Assembly: GCA_011525745.1 (NCBI GenBank) | Contig: WYBU01000056.1 | Span: 1-53,215 of the forward strand | Reading direction: 5' to 3' | Length of the DNA stretch: 53,215 nucleotides | From: Planctomycetaceae bacterium | GTDB lineage: Bacteria; Planctomycetota; Phycisphaerae; UBA1845; UTPLA1 | Shown here: in pieces, positions 1-8,962 of the stretch | Layout: each line of letters starts with the position of its first letter | Position numbering within the stretch: the stretch's first letter is position 1 | Position numbers and translations under genes: made by a program | Notes under the pieces: model-generated | Database searches by the model: none | Seen by the model: the letters and a program-made list of their open reading frames with translations, nothing else | What the model was told of the DNA's origin: nothing

Positions 1-43
1 AATCGCTTCCGGCGGCTTTTCATTCGCTGGGAAAAAAAGTCGG

Positions 44-1366
44 TCAACTACGCCGCTTTCCTACACTTGGCTTCGGCCTGCATCGCCTACCGCGCAGCAG
101 GGGTTTTGGGATAGGCTCTAAGCTAATACTAACGGGTTCGTAAGATATCCCCAAGTTTTGAGTGCCATCTTGGCCGACAACGTATGTGCCGCCTCCGCGG
201 TGCTTTCGGCCGTTTTGATTTCGCCCAAACCCAGCGACAGTACCTCCGGCCACACCGGATTCGCCAACTCCTCCACCGACACCCAAGCCAAATCTGCCCG
301 ACTCAAACCGGCCTGTAGAGGGGTCTCGTCCACCAAAACTACTCGTTACGCCAATTCCGGCACTAACGCTTGTGCCGCTGTCCATTGTCCATGCGATACA
401 CGCGCCAGCGGTCAAGCCACGGTTGTTCGTTGTGCCCACAATGACGTAACCACCTCGAACCCAGGAGTTTCGATACAAATACTGTCCGGCCGCCCCTACG
501 GCTGCATCGCACTCCTCGTCGCTGGCGTTGCCGTCCCCCGTATAGATCCAGCGCCATACGCTCCACATACCGCTTGGATCAACTAGCAGGATTGGATTGT
601 TGCCAACGTAGACGTAGACATTGAGTGCTGCGAAAACCCCAACCGGATCCCTCTGCAAGAACCTCCCCGTCGCCGGATCGTACAGCCGCTCGCCAACGTG
701 CACGTAGGGCAGCTCGTTCCCGTCGCCCCATACGGCGCCGCCTTCGTAGCCCCACGCCCCGGCGTAGCCGTAGCGCGTGCCCACGCCACCGTCGCTCCAG
801 ACACGCTCGCCGAAAGCCGTGTAAATCGCCCGCCGCACCGCGCTGCCTTCCCCATCGCTCATCGCCCGCGTGCTGCCGATGAGGTCGCCGTGAAAATAAT
901 AATCCAGCGGCGCCTGCGGATCGGCCGTATCACGCTGCCAGTTACCCGGCTCGTACTGCGCCAACGTCGCCCCGTCCGCCGTGCCCGCCCCGATATCCAC
1001 CGCGTAGTCGCCGTACGCCCCCTCGCCGTCGTATTCGCTCCACAGCCCGTCGGCCGCCGACGCCGGCAGCAGCGTCTGCGGATCGCGCGCCCGCGTCAGG
1101 TAACGCTGCCGCCCGCTGCCCGCGTAGCGGAACTCCCGCGCCCATGTCCGCTGCGCGTTGACCGGCTCGCCGGTCTGCTCGTCAAGCTGCCACTGATCCC
1201 TCACCGCCATCCACGTCCGCCCATGCTTGTCGTACAGAAAATACGTGCGGTAATACGTCGCATCGCCCGCCGCCTTGCGGATGATCTGGTCCGCGTGCCC
1301 GCCGGCGTGGTAGGCGTAATAGACCTTCTCGATCTCTTCGCCGTTCTGCGACACCGCGTACCACAT
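44..1366 (-). CDS. RHS repeat-associated core protein, 5'-truncated fragment
   Basis: This 440-residue frame ends in an RHS/YD-repeat core. YD-type segments come first, then the hallmark YDPATGRFLQRDPVG near residue 235, NVYVYVGNNPI and VDPSGMW. A variable, glycine-rich C-terminal tip of about 170 residues follows. RHS proteins are large secreted or surface polymorphic toxins or wall-associated proteins, and the tip after the core is usually the effector. The RHS-like reading continues upstream of the ATG to about position 1408 (SGDQETYGTRNNRLM) and then meets an in-frame TAG. The N-terminal bulk of the protein is therefore missing, so this is a remnant or an orphan C-terminal cassette. No tip toxin family is recognised. 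It lies 107 bp downstream of a same-strand radical SAM gene. Confidence 0.75.
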   Translation of the reverse strand: MWYAVSQNGEEIEKVYYAYHAGGHADQIIRKAAGDATYYRTYFLYDKHGRTWMAVRDQWQLDEQTGEPVNAQRTWAREFRYAGSGRQRYLTRARDPQTLLPASAADGLWSEYDGEGAYGDYAVDIGAGTADGATLAQYEPGNWQRDTADPQAPLDYYFHGDLIGSTRAMSDGEGSAVRRAIYTAFGERVWSDGGVGTRYGYAGAWGYEGGAVWGDGNELPYVHVGERLYDPATGRFLQRDPVGVFAALNVYVYVGNNPILLVDPSGMWSVWRWIYTGDGNASDEECDAAVGAAGQYLYRNSWVRGGYVIVGTTNNRGLTAGACIAWTMDSGTSVSAGIGVTSSFGGRDPSTGRFESGRFGLGVGGGVGESGVAGGTVAGFGRNQNGRKHRGGGTYVVGQDGTQNLGISYEPVSISLEPIPKPLLRGRRCRPKPSVGKRRS

Positions 1367-1473
1367 CAGCCGGTTGTTCCGCGTGCCGTAGGTCTCCTGG
1401 TCCCCGCTCTAGTAATCACTCACAGTGTTACGGTTGGCCCCTGTCAGCCCTATCATAACTGATCTTTTCCGCA

Positions 1474-2409
1474 TCACAACCCCGCCCGCCGCTCATCGAT
1501 CCGCCACAATCCCGCTTCGCGCGCGGCGGCGTAGGCGGCTTCGAGTTCGGCGCGGTGCGGCGGGCGGTTGATATCGGCGTACTTCGGCCGTCCGGCGTCA
1601 CCGCCGATTTCGGCGATGCGCCCGACTTCGTGGTCCGGCCGGTACTGGGCCATGATGTTCACATACGTGTCCGGCGACAGCTCGTCGGCCAGCCAGCGGA
1701 AGATCGCGCGGCTTTCGTCGATCTGCCCCGGCATCACTAAGTGTCGCACGAGCACGCCGCGACAGGCCAACCCGTCGGGCGTGAACCTCAGCACGCCGAC
1801 CTGGCGATGCATCTCGCGAATCGCCTCGCGGGCGCGGTCGGGATAATCCTTGGCCTTGGCGAGCCGCCTTGCGGACTCCGACGACCAGAACTTGAAGTCG
1901 GGCATGTAGATGTCGACCAGCCCCTCCATCAGTCGCAGCGACCCGAGTGCGTCGTAGGCGCTCGTGTTATAGACGATCGGCAGCCGCAGGCCGCCGTCGA
2001 TCGCGACGGCCAGCGCTTCGACGATTTGCGGCACGACGTGCTCGGGCGTGACGAAGTTGATGTTGTGACAGCCGGTCGCCTGAAGCGACAGCATCAGATC
2101 GGCGACGCCCGCGGCGTCCAGCTCGCGCCCGCCGCGGCGCTGGGAAATCTCCCAGTTCTGGCAGAACACGCAGCGCAGATTGCACATCGAGAAAAAGATC
2201 GTGCCGCTGCCGCGCCGGCCGGTGTTGCAGACCTTGCTCTGGTTCGCCAGCCGGTCGATCCTGCAATTCCGCGGGCAGTCGCGGCAGCAGCGCAGCTCCT
2301 CGAGCGCGGCGGCGACGCGGTCCGGCAGCGAGCGGCGCACGCCGGGATCGGCATGCGCGGGCGCAAAAGAGCGCACCACGAACGGGTTGTCGGCGACGAC
2401 GGTTGCCAT
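1474..2409 (-). CDS. Radical SAM protein, PflX / COG1313 type (pyruvate formate-lyase activating enzyme-like)
   Basis: This is a 311-residue protein. The radical SAM cluster motif CxxxCxxC is at C76/C80/C83 in SMCNLRCVFCQNWEIS and would bind the SAM-cleaving 4Fe-4S cluster. An extra cysteine-rich stretch (C41, C42, C45, C49, C61) precedes it, as in COG1313 proteins. Downstream sequences such as NINFVTPEHV and VDIYMPDFKFW also fit this family. The family is annotated as glycyl-radical-enzyme activating, but substrates are mostly unknown and no glycyl radical enzyme lies in this window. The frame is open upstream to 2676, but the ATG at 2409 is preceded by GAGGTC about 7 nt away and begins the conserved part, so I chose it. 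The protein is likely cytoplasmic and cofactor-bound. Confidence 0.85.
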   Translation of the reverse strand: MATVVADNPFVVRSFAPAHADPGVRRSLPDRVAAALEELRCCRDCPRNCRIDRLANQSKVCNTGRRGSGTIFFSMCNLRCVFCQNWEISQRRGGRELDAAGVADLMLSLQATGCHNINFVTPEHVVPQIVEALAVAIDGGLRLPIVYNTSAYDALGSLRLMEGLVDIYMPDFKFWSSESARRLAKAKDYPDRAREAIREMHRQVGVLRFTPDGLACRGVLVRHLVMPGQIDESRAIFRWLADELSPDTYVNIMAQYRPDHEVGRIAEIGGDAGRPKYADINRPPHRAELEAAYAAAREAGLWRIDERRAGL

Positions 2410-2806
2410 AACGACCTCGTGTCGATGGCGCCGGTTGAGGCGGCGACAACCCATGATAGCGGGGGCGCCGGCGCGATTGGCAACCCGATCTCGCATGACG
2501 GGCGCTTGCACGCCGTAGAGTATGTAACGCCGCGCAACGAATCTTGCGCGTCGGTAATGCATCGCGCGGAAATAAGGTGAACGAATGGAAGAGGGGTGGT
2601 ACGGGCGTCCCGCCCGTCCGGAACGGGCAAGATGCCCGTACCACCCAGGACAATCGATGTAACTGTACCCAGCCACACGCGTGCCATTCGCCCAGAAGGC
2701 TCAACGCCTACTGACGCGCGCGGCCCGTATCTCCAATCGCAGTCGCGATCGCGCATCAGAAAACGCTACAATACAAAACCTCTCGCGACTGTCAGGAGTA
2801 CGCCTC
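2410..2806. other. Intergenic gap with one dispersed repeat copy
   Basis: No credible gene is seen between the divergent radical SAM and lipoprotein genes. The gap holds copy 1 of the roughly 100-bp dispersed repeat (2559-2656). A possible -10 box TACAAT (2767-2772) and an AGGAG ribosome-binding site (2794-2798) serve the lipoprotein gene. Confidence 0.6.
2559..2656 (+). repeat. Dispersed repeat family A, copy 1
   Basis: This is about 98 bp and begins GCATCGCGCGGAAATAAGG. It contains an inverted repeat whose arms are GGTGGTACGGGC and GCCCGTACCACC. The same sequence recurs at 38382-38503 and 49692-49814. Here it lies in the 5' region of the minus-strand radical SAM gene rather than after a stop codon. 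Confidence 0.9.
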
Positions 2807-3448
2807 ATGCCACCTCATCGAATCGAAACAGTGAACTTTCGTCGGCGCCGGTTGCTTGCCGCGACAGCCCTTTTCGCCGCGACGGCCATCGCCGGCTGCG
2901 CGGCCCCCGCGCGGCGTGGCGAAATCCCGTGCGGGCTGTGGGCAGGGAAGGGCGCTTTCGTCTACGAAACGTGGAAGGCCCCCGCCGCGACGCAGCCCGG
3001 CGAAACGGGGGAACCGCGGCCGACCAGCGTCCACCGCAAATATGACACGACGCTGAGCATTCGCCCGGTCGTGCTGGACGGACAGGACGCGATCGAAATC
3101 GAAATCGTCTCGGATCGAGGCCCGCTGCCCGACCTCGGCGATAGGACACATCTGAAAATGGCCCTGCTCCATGGCAAGCGAATCTCCGAATCGACCGTGC
3201 TCTACCGCCTGGCCGACTGGCAGTTCAATCCGGAACATGACGCCGTGCTCAACCTTCGCGGCGACCGCCCGCCGCGCGCCGCCGCCTGCACGACACGAGG
3301 CGATCGCACCGTACTGGCGATTCAATACGACGAGAACTTCGTCGACATCTTCCGCTTCCAGAGCAACATCGTGGAAAAAAGCGGCATGTTCTACTCGAAG
3401 GATGACGGCTTCATTCACTGGACCGAACGCCTGCGCCGGCGAGACTGA
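2807..3448 (+). CDS. Putative lipoprotein of unknown function
   Basis: This is a 213-residue protein. The N-terminus has a basic run (RRRRLL), a hydrophobic core and a lipobox ending AIAGC, so it should be exported and lipidated. The twin arginines leave Tat export possible. The mature part carries no motif I recognise; it is rich in charged beta-like segments such as DAIEIEIVSDRG and TVLAIQYDENFVDIF. The ATG at 2807 is preceded by AGGAG with about 8 nt spacing, and the lipoprotein signal starts here, so the longer open frame from 2681 is rejected. It ends 12 bp before the alcohol dehydrogenase gene, so the two may be co-transcribed. The function is unknown. Confidence 0.75.
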   Translation: MPPHRIETVNFRRRRLLAATALFAATAIAGCAAPARRGEIPCGLWAGKGAFVYETWKAPAATQPGETGEPRPTSVHRKYDTTLSIRPVVLDGQDAIEIEIVSDRGPLPDLGDRTHLKMALLHGKRISESTVLYRLADWQFNPEHDAVLNLRGDRPPRAAACTTRGDRTVLAIQYDENFVDIFRFQSNIVEKSGMFYSKDDGFIHWTERLRRRD

Positions 3449-3460
3449 CGAGTACGTGTC

Positions 3461-4468
3461 TTGAAAGCGATGCAGCTCATCGTGCCACGACCGATCGACG
3501 ATCGGCCGTTATCGCTTGTCGACGCGCCGCCGCCGCGGCCCGGCCCGCGCGACGTGCTGATCCGCGTCGCCGCGTGCGGCGTCTGTCACACCGATCTGCA
3601 TCTAGTCGAGGGCGAACTGCCGATGGAGGGTTCGCCGCGCATTCCCGGCCATCAGGTCGTCGGACGAATCGTGGAGCGCGGTGCGAAGGCACATCGCTTC
3701 GAGATCGGCGAACGCATCGGCGTCGCGTGGCTGCACCAGACCTGCGGGACGTGCGACTATTGCCGTGATGGGCGCGAGAACCTGTGCGACGCCGCACGCT
3801 TCAGCGGCTGGCACGTCGACGGCGGCTACGCCGAATTCGCGCGCGTGCCTGAGGCGTTTGCGTACGCCATCCCGGATGTCTTCAGCGACATTCAGGCCGC
3901 ACCGCTGCTGTGCGCCGGAATCATCGGCTACCGCGCGTTGCGCCGCGCGGAAGTGCGGCCGGGGCAGCGGCTCGGACTTTACGGCTTCGGCGCGTCCGCG
4001 CACCTGGCGATCCAGATCGCGCGGCGCTGGAATTGCGAGGTCTTCGTTTTTTCGCGCAGCGAGACGCACCGCGAACTGGCTCGGCGCCTGGGCGCTGCCT
4101 GGACCGGCCCGGCCGATGACACGCCGCCGGCGCCGCTGGATTCCGCGGTGATCTTCGCCCCCGCCGGCAAGCTGGTACCGCTGGCTCTGCGCTCCCTGGC
4201 TCGCGGCGGCACACTGGCGCTGGCGGGCATCCACATGTCGGCGATTCCCGCGCTCGATTACGCCGAGCACCTTTACGGCGAGCGCACGCTGCGCAGCGTC
4301 GCCAACGCCACGCGCCGTGACGGCGAGGAGTTCCTCGCGTTGGCGGCGCAAGTACCGATTCATGTCGCGGCTCAGACGTTCCCGCTGGATCAGGCCAACA
4401 CGGCGCTGCAACTGCTGAAGTGTGGCGGCATCGACGGCGCGGCGGTCCTCCAGATTCCGTCGGATTAA
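3461..4468 (+). CDS. Zinc-dependent alcohol dehydrogenase family protein
   Basis: This 335-residue medium-chain dehydrogenase/reductase oxidises alcohols or reduces aldehydes with NAD(P). The catalytic zinc motif GVCHTDLH supplies C42. The usual GHE motif reads GHQ (H64, Q65), a small departure. Structural zinc ligands C95, C98, C101 and C109 lie in the sequence TCGTCDYCRDGRENLC. A Rossmann motif (LGLYGFGASAHLA) lies near residue 170. I take the TTG at 3461 (MKAMQL) as start because the family commonly begins this way; the ATG at 3470 is the alternative. It sits between a lipoprotein gene and prpE on the same strand, which fits aldehyde or alcohol metabolism feeding acyl-CoA, though this is inference. 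Confidence 0.9.
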   Translation: MKAMQLIVPRPIDDRPLSLVDAPPPRPGPRDVLIRVAACGVCHTDLHLVEGELPMEGSPRIPGHQVVGRIVERGAKAHRFEIGERIGVAWLHQTCGTCDYCRDGRENLCDAARFSGWHVDGGYAEFARVPEAFAYAIPDVFSDIQAAPLLCAGIIGYRALRRAEVRPGQRLGLYGFGASAHLAIQIARRWNCEVFVFSRSETHRELARRLGAAWTGPADDTPPAPLDSAVIFAPAGKLVPLALRSLARGGTLALAGIHMSAIPALDYAEHLYGERTLRSVANATRRDGEEFLALAAQVPIHVAAQTFPLDQANTALQLLKCGGIDGAAVLQIPSD

Positions 4469-4539
4469 GCCCCATTCGGATTGGAACGTGGATTGCAGGA
4501 TTCGGCACTCGTGAAAGGCAATCTCACGGTGCGCGTATC

Positions 4540-6453
4540 ATGACAATTCAATACCACGATGTGTTCCGGCGATCCCTGTCCGATCCGGAGGGCTTCTGGG
4601 CCGAAGCGGCCGAAAGCGTGCATTGGTTCCGCCGTTGGAACCGCGTGCTCGATCGCTCGCACGCGCTGTTCTATCGCTGGTTCGAAGGCGGCGTCCTCAA
4701 CACCTGCTACAACTGCCTCGACCGCCACGTCGACGCCGGACGCGGCGAGCAGGCGGCGCTGATCTACGACAGCCCCGTGACGGCGACCAAGCGGCGACTG
4801 AGTTATCGAGAACTGCGCGACCGCGTGGCCGTATTCGCCGGCGCCCTCAGGCGCCAGGGCGTCGTCGCCGGCGACCGCGTCGTCATCTACATGCCGATGA
4901 TCCCCGAAGCGGTCGTGGCGATGCTCGCCTGTGCGCGGCTGGGCGCGATTCACTCGGTCGTATTCGGCGGATTCGCGCCGCGCGAGCTGGCCACGCGCAT
5001 CGACGACGCCCGGCCAAAGCTGATCGTTTCGGCATCGTGCGGCATCGAGCCGAACCGCGTGGTCGAATATAAACCGCTGCTCGACCAGGCCATCGAAATG
5101 TCGTCGGCGCGGCCCGAACGCTGCATCATCGTCCAGCGTCCGCAGGCGCAGGCCATGCTCAAGCCCGTGCGCGACGTGGAATGGCAAGACGCGATCGACA
5201 ACGCGCCGCCGGCGGAGTGCGTGCCCGTCGCGGCGACCGCTCCGCTTTACATCCTGTACACGTCCGGCACGACCGGCGTTCCGAAGGGCGTTGTGCGCGA
5301 CAACGGCGGCCACGCGGCGGCGCTGACGTGGAGCATGAAGCACATCTACGGCGTCGAACCGGGCGAGGCCTATTGGGCGGCGTCGGATATCGGCTGGGTG
5401 GTCGGCCATTCATACATTGTCTACGGCCCGCTGCTGCGCGGGTGTACGACCGTGCTCTACGAAGGCAAGCCCGTCGGCACGCCCGATCCCGGCGCATTCT
5501 GGCGCGTCGCGTCGGAACATCGCGTCAACGTCCTGTTCACCGCGCCGACGGCGCTGCGCGCCATCAAGCGCGAAGACCCGGCCGGAGCGTACATAAAGCG
5601 ATACGACTTATCCGCTTTTCGCACGCTGTTCCTGGCCGGCGAACGCTGCGATCCCGACACGCTGCTGTGGGCAGGCCGAGTGCTCGACCGACCCGTGATC
5701 GACCACTGGTGGCAGACCGAAACCGGCTGGGCCATCGCCGCCAACTGCGCGGGGCTGGGCATGCTGCCGGTCAAACCAGGTTCAGCCGGCGCGGCGGTTC
5801 CCGGCTACGACGTGCGCGTGCTGGATGATGCGGGGTCGTCCGTGCCCGCCGGTACGATCGGAAACCTGGTGATTCACCTGCCGCTGCCGCCGGGCTGCCT
5901 GCCGACGCTGTGGAATAACGACGAGGGTTATCGCCAATCGTACCTGAGCCAGTTCGAGGGCTGCTACGCGACCTCGGATGCCGGCTACATCGACGACGAG
6001 GGCTACGTGTTCGTCATGTCGCGCACCGACGACATCATCAACGTCGCGGGACATCGGCTTTCGACGGGCGGCATCGAGGAAGTGATTTCGGCGCATCCGG
6101 ACGTAGCCGAGTGCGCGGTGGTCGGCGCGGCCGACGCGTTGAAAGGCGAAGTGCCGCTGGGCCTGGTCGTGCTCAAGGCTGGAGCGAATCGACCGGGCGA
6201 GACGATCGTCAAGGAGCTGATCGGCCGCGTGCGCGAGAACATCGGGCCGGTGGCTGCGTTCAAGACGGCGGTCATCGTCGATCGACTGCCCAAGACGCGC
6301 TCGGGCAAGATATTGCGCGGCACGATCAAGCGCATCGCCGACGGCGCCGAATACGCCGTTCCCGCCACGATCGACGATCCGGCGATTCTGGACGAAATCA
6401 AGCGATCGCTCGGGCAGGTCGGATACGCGCGCGGCGGCAAGCCTTCCGCTTAG
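4540..6453 (+). CDS. prpE: Propionyl-CoA synthetase (acetyl-CoA synthetase-like)
   Basis: This 637-residue member of the ANL superfamily activates a short-chain acid (propionate, possibly acetate) to the acyl-AMP and then acyl-CoA. It begins with the acetyl-CoA synthetase N-terminal region. The AMP-binding loop YTSGTTGVPKG follows near residue 240, then the WWQTETGW motif, and the C-terminal catalytic lysine motif PKTRSGKILRG near residue 585, the site of regulatory acetylation in relatives. The length and the motif FWAEAAESVHWFRRW match PrpE better than Acs. The ATG at 4540 begins the conserved sequence; the open frame further upstream is not family-like. It follows the alcohol dehydrogenase by 71 bp. 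Confidence 0.9.
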   Translation: MTIQYHDVFRRSLSDPEGFWAEAAESVHWFRRWNRVLDRSHALFYRWFEGGVLNTCYNCLDRHVDAGRGEQAALIYDSPVTATKRRLSYRELRDRVAVFAGALRRQGVVAGDRVVIYMPMIPEAVVAMLACARLGAIHSVVFGGFAPRELATRIDDARPKLIVSASCGIEPNRVVEYKPLLDQAIEMSSARPERCIIVQRPQAQAMLKPVRDVEWQDAIDNAPPAECVPVAATAPLYILYTSGTTGVPKGVVRDNGGHAAALTWSMKHIYGVEPGEAYWAASDIGWVVGHSYIVYGPLLRGCTTVLYEGKPVGTPDPGAFWRVASEHRVNVLFTAPTALRAIKREDPAGAYIKRYDLSAFRTLFLAGERCDPDTLLWAGRVLDRPVIDHWWQTETGWAIAANCAGLGMLPVKPGSAGAAVPGYDVRVLDDAGSSVPAGTIGNLVIHLPLPPGCLPTLWNNDEGYRQSYLSQFEGCYATSDAGYIDDEGYVFVMSRTDDIINVAGHRLSTGGIEEVISAHPDVAECAVVGAADALKGEVPLGLVVLKAGANRPGETIVKELIGRVRENIGPVAAFKTAVIVDRLPKTRSGKILRGTIKRIADGAEYAVPATIDDPAILDEIKRSLGQVGYARGGKPSA

Positions 6454-6581
6454 CGTGTCCGGCGTGTGCGAGGGCGGCACGTCTGCCCCGAGCGTGCCGA
6501 TTCGCCGGTTGCGCCCGCCGAAAGCCAACAGCCTTCGCGATGATCGAAACAGTGCGGGGGTGACTTCGCTCGGCCGCCAAT

Positions 6582-6587
6582 CTATAC
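6582..6587 (+). promoter_or_regulatory. -10 box TATACT ahead of sulfatase-like gene 1
   Basis: TATACT lies only 8 nt before the ATG at 6596, in the context CTATACTGG. The same CTATACTGG string precedes sulfatase-like gene 2. The short distance implies a leaderless or nearly leaderless mRNA. Confidence 0.5.
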
Positions 6588-6595
6588 TGGCAACG

Positions 6596-8200
6596 ATGTG
6601 TTCACCGGCTTCCTGCGGACATGGATCACCCTCGGCCGTCGCCACACAACGCGTGCGGAAGCGCGTTGGTCGGGCAGGCCGCCTCATCTACGCCTTTGCA
6701 TACTTCTTATCTCTGTTCATCGTCCTGGCGTGCACCGCGAGCAGGGCAGGCGCTCAGCCGAAAGCGCCCGCGACGCAGGTCGCCAGCGTCTCGCCGTCGG
6801 TGGTCATTTACCTGATTGACACGCTGAGGGCCGATCGCGTCGGCGTCTATGGGTGCAAGGACGGCCTGACACCGAAACTGGACGCGCTGGCGGCCGAATG
6901 TGTGACATTCGACCAGGCTTATTCCGCGGCGCCGTGGACGCTTCCTTCGATCGCATCGCTTTTCACATCGACGTTCCTGACCGAACACGGACTGGTGACG
7001 ACTTCGTCGGTACAGCCGGAGGACCTGAAAACGCTGGGGCAGATTCTGGCGACTCGAGGCTACCGCTCGGCCGTCTTCACGGCCAACGCATGGTCGAACT
7101 GGATTGCCGACGCAAAGCGCGGTTATCCGAGATGCTTTGTCCAAAAGCCTGTTTACGACTGGAACCGCTGGCAGGAATGGTTCCGGCGTGAAGCGAAGCC
7201 GCCTTTTCACGCCTACGTACATACCATCGAGCCGCACATTCCCTACTCGGCTCCGCTGGAGTTCATCAACCGCTTTGGCCCGATCACCGAAGAGGAACGC
7301 AAGGCCGCCAACGCAACGATTCGCAACTACACGAAAAACCGGTTGCACCTGGACGATCAGCGCGAGAGCACGCTGTCGCACTTCAGCGAAGAACTCGCGA
7401 CACGGGAAGCCGAGGCGATGGCGCCGCTGCCGGCCATGAGCACGACGATTCGACTGTTGTATGACGCGAACGTGGCGTGGGCGGATGAGAATCTGGGGCG
7501 ATTTGTTCAGTATTTGAAGGACCAGGGCCGCTGGGACGACTGCTTGTTCGTGCTGCTCTCCGATCACGGCGAGGAATTCGGCGAGCACGGCGGCTGGATG
7601 CACGGGCAATCGCTGCACGAGGAACTGCTGCGCGTGCCGCTGTTGATCCACTTTCCGCGCGGCGAGTTCGCCGGAACGAGAATGAAGGAGATCGCCAGTC
7701 TCGTCGATGTGATGCCGACGATCCTGGATTACATGGGATGTCGCGCAGAACAGGCGGAATGCCGCGGCCGAAACTGGCTGCCGGTGCTGCGCGGCGAAAC
7801 CATAGCCTCCGATAGCAACGCGGCGCGCGTAGTCGCCGTGCGGCACAACACCTCGCGGTCGGATCACCTGCATCGAAAAACGCGTGGAACGCTGAACATC
7901 GCGGTGCGCGAAGGACCGTGGAAAGCGATCTGGAATGTCGATCTGGATTCGCTGGAGTTGTATCACCTGCAGCGCGATCCCCGCGAGCAGGCCAATCTGG
8001 CGTCGGCCGATGAAGAGACGGCCAAACGCCTGTTGACCGTGGCCAAGCGGTTCATGAAGAACGAAAAACGCCGCGCGCCCGGCAGGGTTGCCGAGAAACT
8101 GGATCGCAAATCGGAAGAGAACCTGCGTGAGCTGGGATATCTCGGCGACGAGACCGACGATGAAGATGACGAGAAAGGTAAAGAACGCAAGCGGCCGTGA
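6596..8200 (+). CDS. Sulfatase-like hydrolase 1 (alkaline phosphatase superfamily)
   Basis: This 534-residue protein has an N-terminal signal or anchor (LIYAFAYFLSLFIVLACTA), so it is probably exported. It has the sulfatase fold signatures VIYLIDTLRADRVGVYG (first metal-binding segment) and LLSDHGEEFGEHGGW (second metal-binding segment). The position of the catalytic cysteine of formylglycine sulfatases (CxPSR) reads TLPSI, with T115 in place of cysteine and no arginine. It may therefore use threonine as nucleophile, as phosphodiesterases of this superfamily do. The ATG at 6596 follows a -10 box by 8 nt; the frame is open to 6455 but lacks a better start. It is the first of three paralogues. 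Its 3' 200 bp are almost identical to those of the second. Confidence 0.85.
   Translation: MCSPASCGHGSPSAVATQRVRKRVGRAGRLIYAFAYFLSLFIVLACTASRAGAQPKAPATQVASVSPSVVIYLIDTLRADRVGVYGCKDGLTPKLDALAAECVTFDQAYSAAPWTLPSIASLFTSTFLTEHGLVTTSSVQPEDLKTLGQILATRGYRSAVFTANAWSNWIADAKRGYPRCFVQKPVYDWNRWQEWFRREAKPPFHAYVHTIEPHIPYSAPLEFINRFGPITEEERKAANATIRNYTKNRLHLDDQRESTLSHFSEELATREAEAMAPLPAMSTTIRLLYDANVAWADENLGRFVQYLKDQGRWDDCLFVLLSDHGEEFGEHGGWMHGQSLHEELLRVPLLIHFPRGEFAGTRMKEIASLVDVMPTILDYMGCRAEQAECRGRNWLPVLRGETIASDSNAARVVAVRHNTSRSDHLHRKTRGTLNIAVREGPWKAIWNVDLDSLELYHLQRDPREQANLASADEETAKRLLTVAKRFMKNEKRRAPGRVAEKLDRKSEENLRELGYLGDETDDEDDEKGKERKRP
7930..8127 (+). repeat. Near-identical 3' segment shared with sulfatase-like gene 2 (10321-10518)
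   Basis: I count 2 differences over about 198 bp between 7930-8127 and 10321-10518, whereas upstream parts of the two genes differ at roughly a quarter of positions by eye. This looks like a gene-conversion tract. Confidence 0.8.
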
Positions 8201-8300
8201 TCCGCTGGGGATTCGTACTCACGTACGAGCGACGAGTCACGCCGGCGATTCCGATTGATGAAACTCAGGGAAAGGCCGGCGGTCCGACCGTGTTCTAAAG

Positions 8301-8924
8301 TCATGTCGGCGTAACGATGATCGCCCGCGGCCGCGTCGGGCAGTAAAGCTGGCACACGCCGCAGCCGACGCAGCCCTCGCCCAGCCGCCCATTCTCGGGA
8401 TCATCCTCCGGCGCCAGCACGCGAACGCGGCCATCTTCGATTCGAATCGCCGTTGCGCCCAGCGGGCAGCGGTCGATGCAGATCCTGCAATCCTCATCGT
8501 TGCTGCGCAGACACTTGGTGTGATCGACGACGGCCAGACCCATTCGGATTTCCAGCCGGCCCACCAGGCGCAGCGCACCGCTCGGACATGCCTTCATGCA
8601 GGCCAGCTCGTCGCATACGACACATGCCGCCACGTTGGCATCGACGAATGGCGTGCCGTCGATTGGCTCGCCGGCGGGCGGATGCAGCGCAATGGCATGC
8701 GCCGGACAGGCATCGGCGCATTGACCGCATCGCAGGCAGGTTTCGAGAAACGCATTTTCCGGCAGCGCCCCCGGCGGACGCATCAGCGTGCGATCCTGCG
8801 GCAGCAGGTGGGGGAAGCGATCCTCGAGGTACTGCACGAGCGGCCCGAGCATTCGACCCACGCCGGCCGCAAAGAAGCGGCGACGATCATGCGGAGGAAG
8901 CTCTTCGATGGGCCGTTGTGCCAT
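8301..8924 (-). CDS. 4Fe-4S ferredoxin-type protein (MauM/NapG-like)
   Basis: This is a 207-residue iron-sulfur protein. Cluster-binding motifs are CLRCGQCADAC, CVVCDELACMKAC, CRICIDRC and CVGCGVCQLYC. Together they fit three to four 4Fe-4S clusters in the NapG/MauM arrangement. These proteins pass electrons between a quinol pool and a periplasmic or membrane oxidoreductase. No obvious redox partner lies nearby, and no Tat signal is evident; the N-terminus reads MAQRPIEELPPHDRRRFF, with only an RRRFF that might be a degenerate twin-arginine. The ATG at 8924 follows GGGGAT by about 10 nt. It is transcribed away from sulfatase-like gene 2, with 38 bp between start codons, and separates the first two paralogues. 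Confidence 0.85.
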   Translation of the reverse strand: MAQRPIEELPPHDRRRFFAAGVGRMLGPLVQYLEDRFPHLLPQDRTLMRPPGALPENAFLETCLRCGQCADACPAHAIALHPPAGEPIDGTPFVDANVAACVVCDELACMKACPSGALRLVGRLEIRMGLAVVDHTKCLRSNDEDCRICIDRCPLGATAIRIEDGRVRVLAPEDDPENGRLGEGCVGCGVCQLYCPTRPRAIIVTPT

Positions 8925-8950
8925 AATGTGACATCCCCAATCGTCCGATC

Positions 8951-8956
8951 TATACT
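8951..8956 (+). promoter_or_regulatory. -10 box TATACT ahead of sulfatase-like gene 2
   Basis: TATACT lies 6 nt before the ATG at 8963, in the same CTATACTGG context as sulfatase-like gene 1. There is no room for a ribosome-binding site, so translation is probably leaderless. Confidence 0.5.
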
Positions 8957-8962
8957 GGATCA

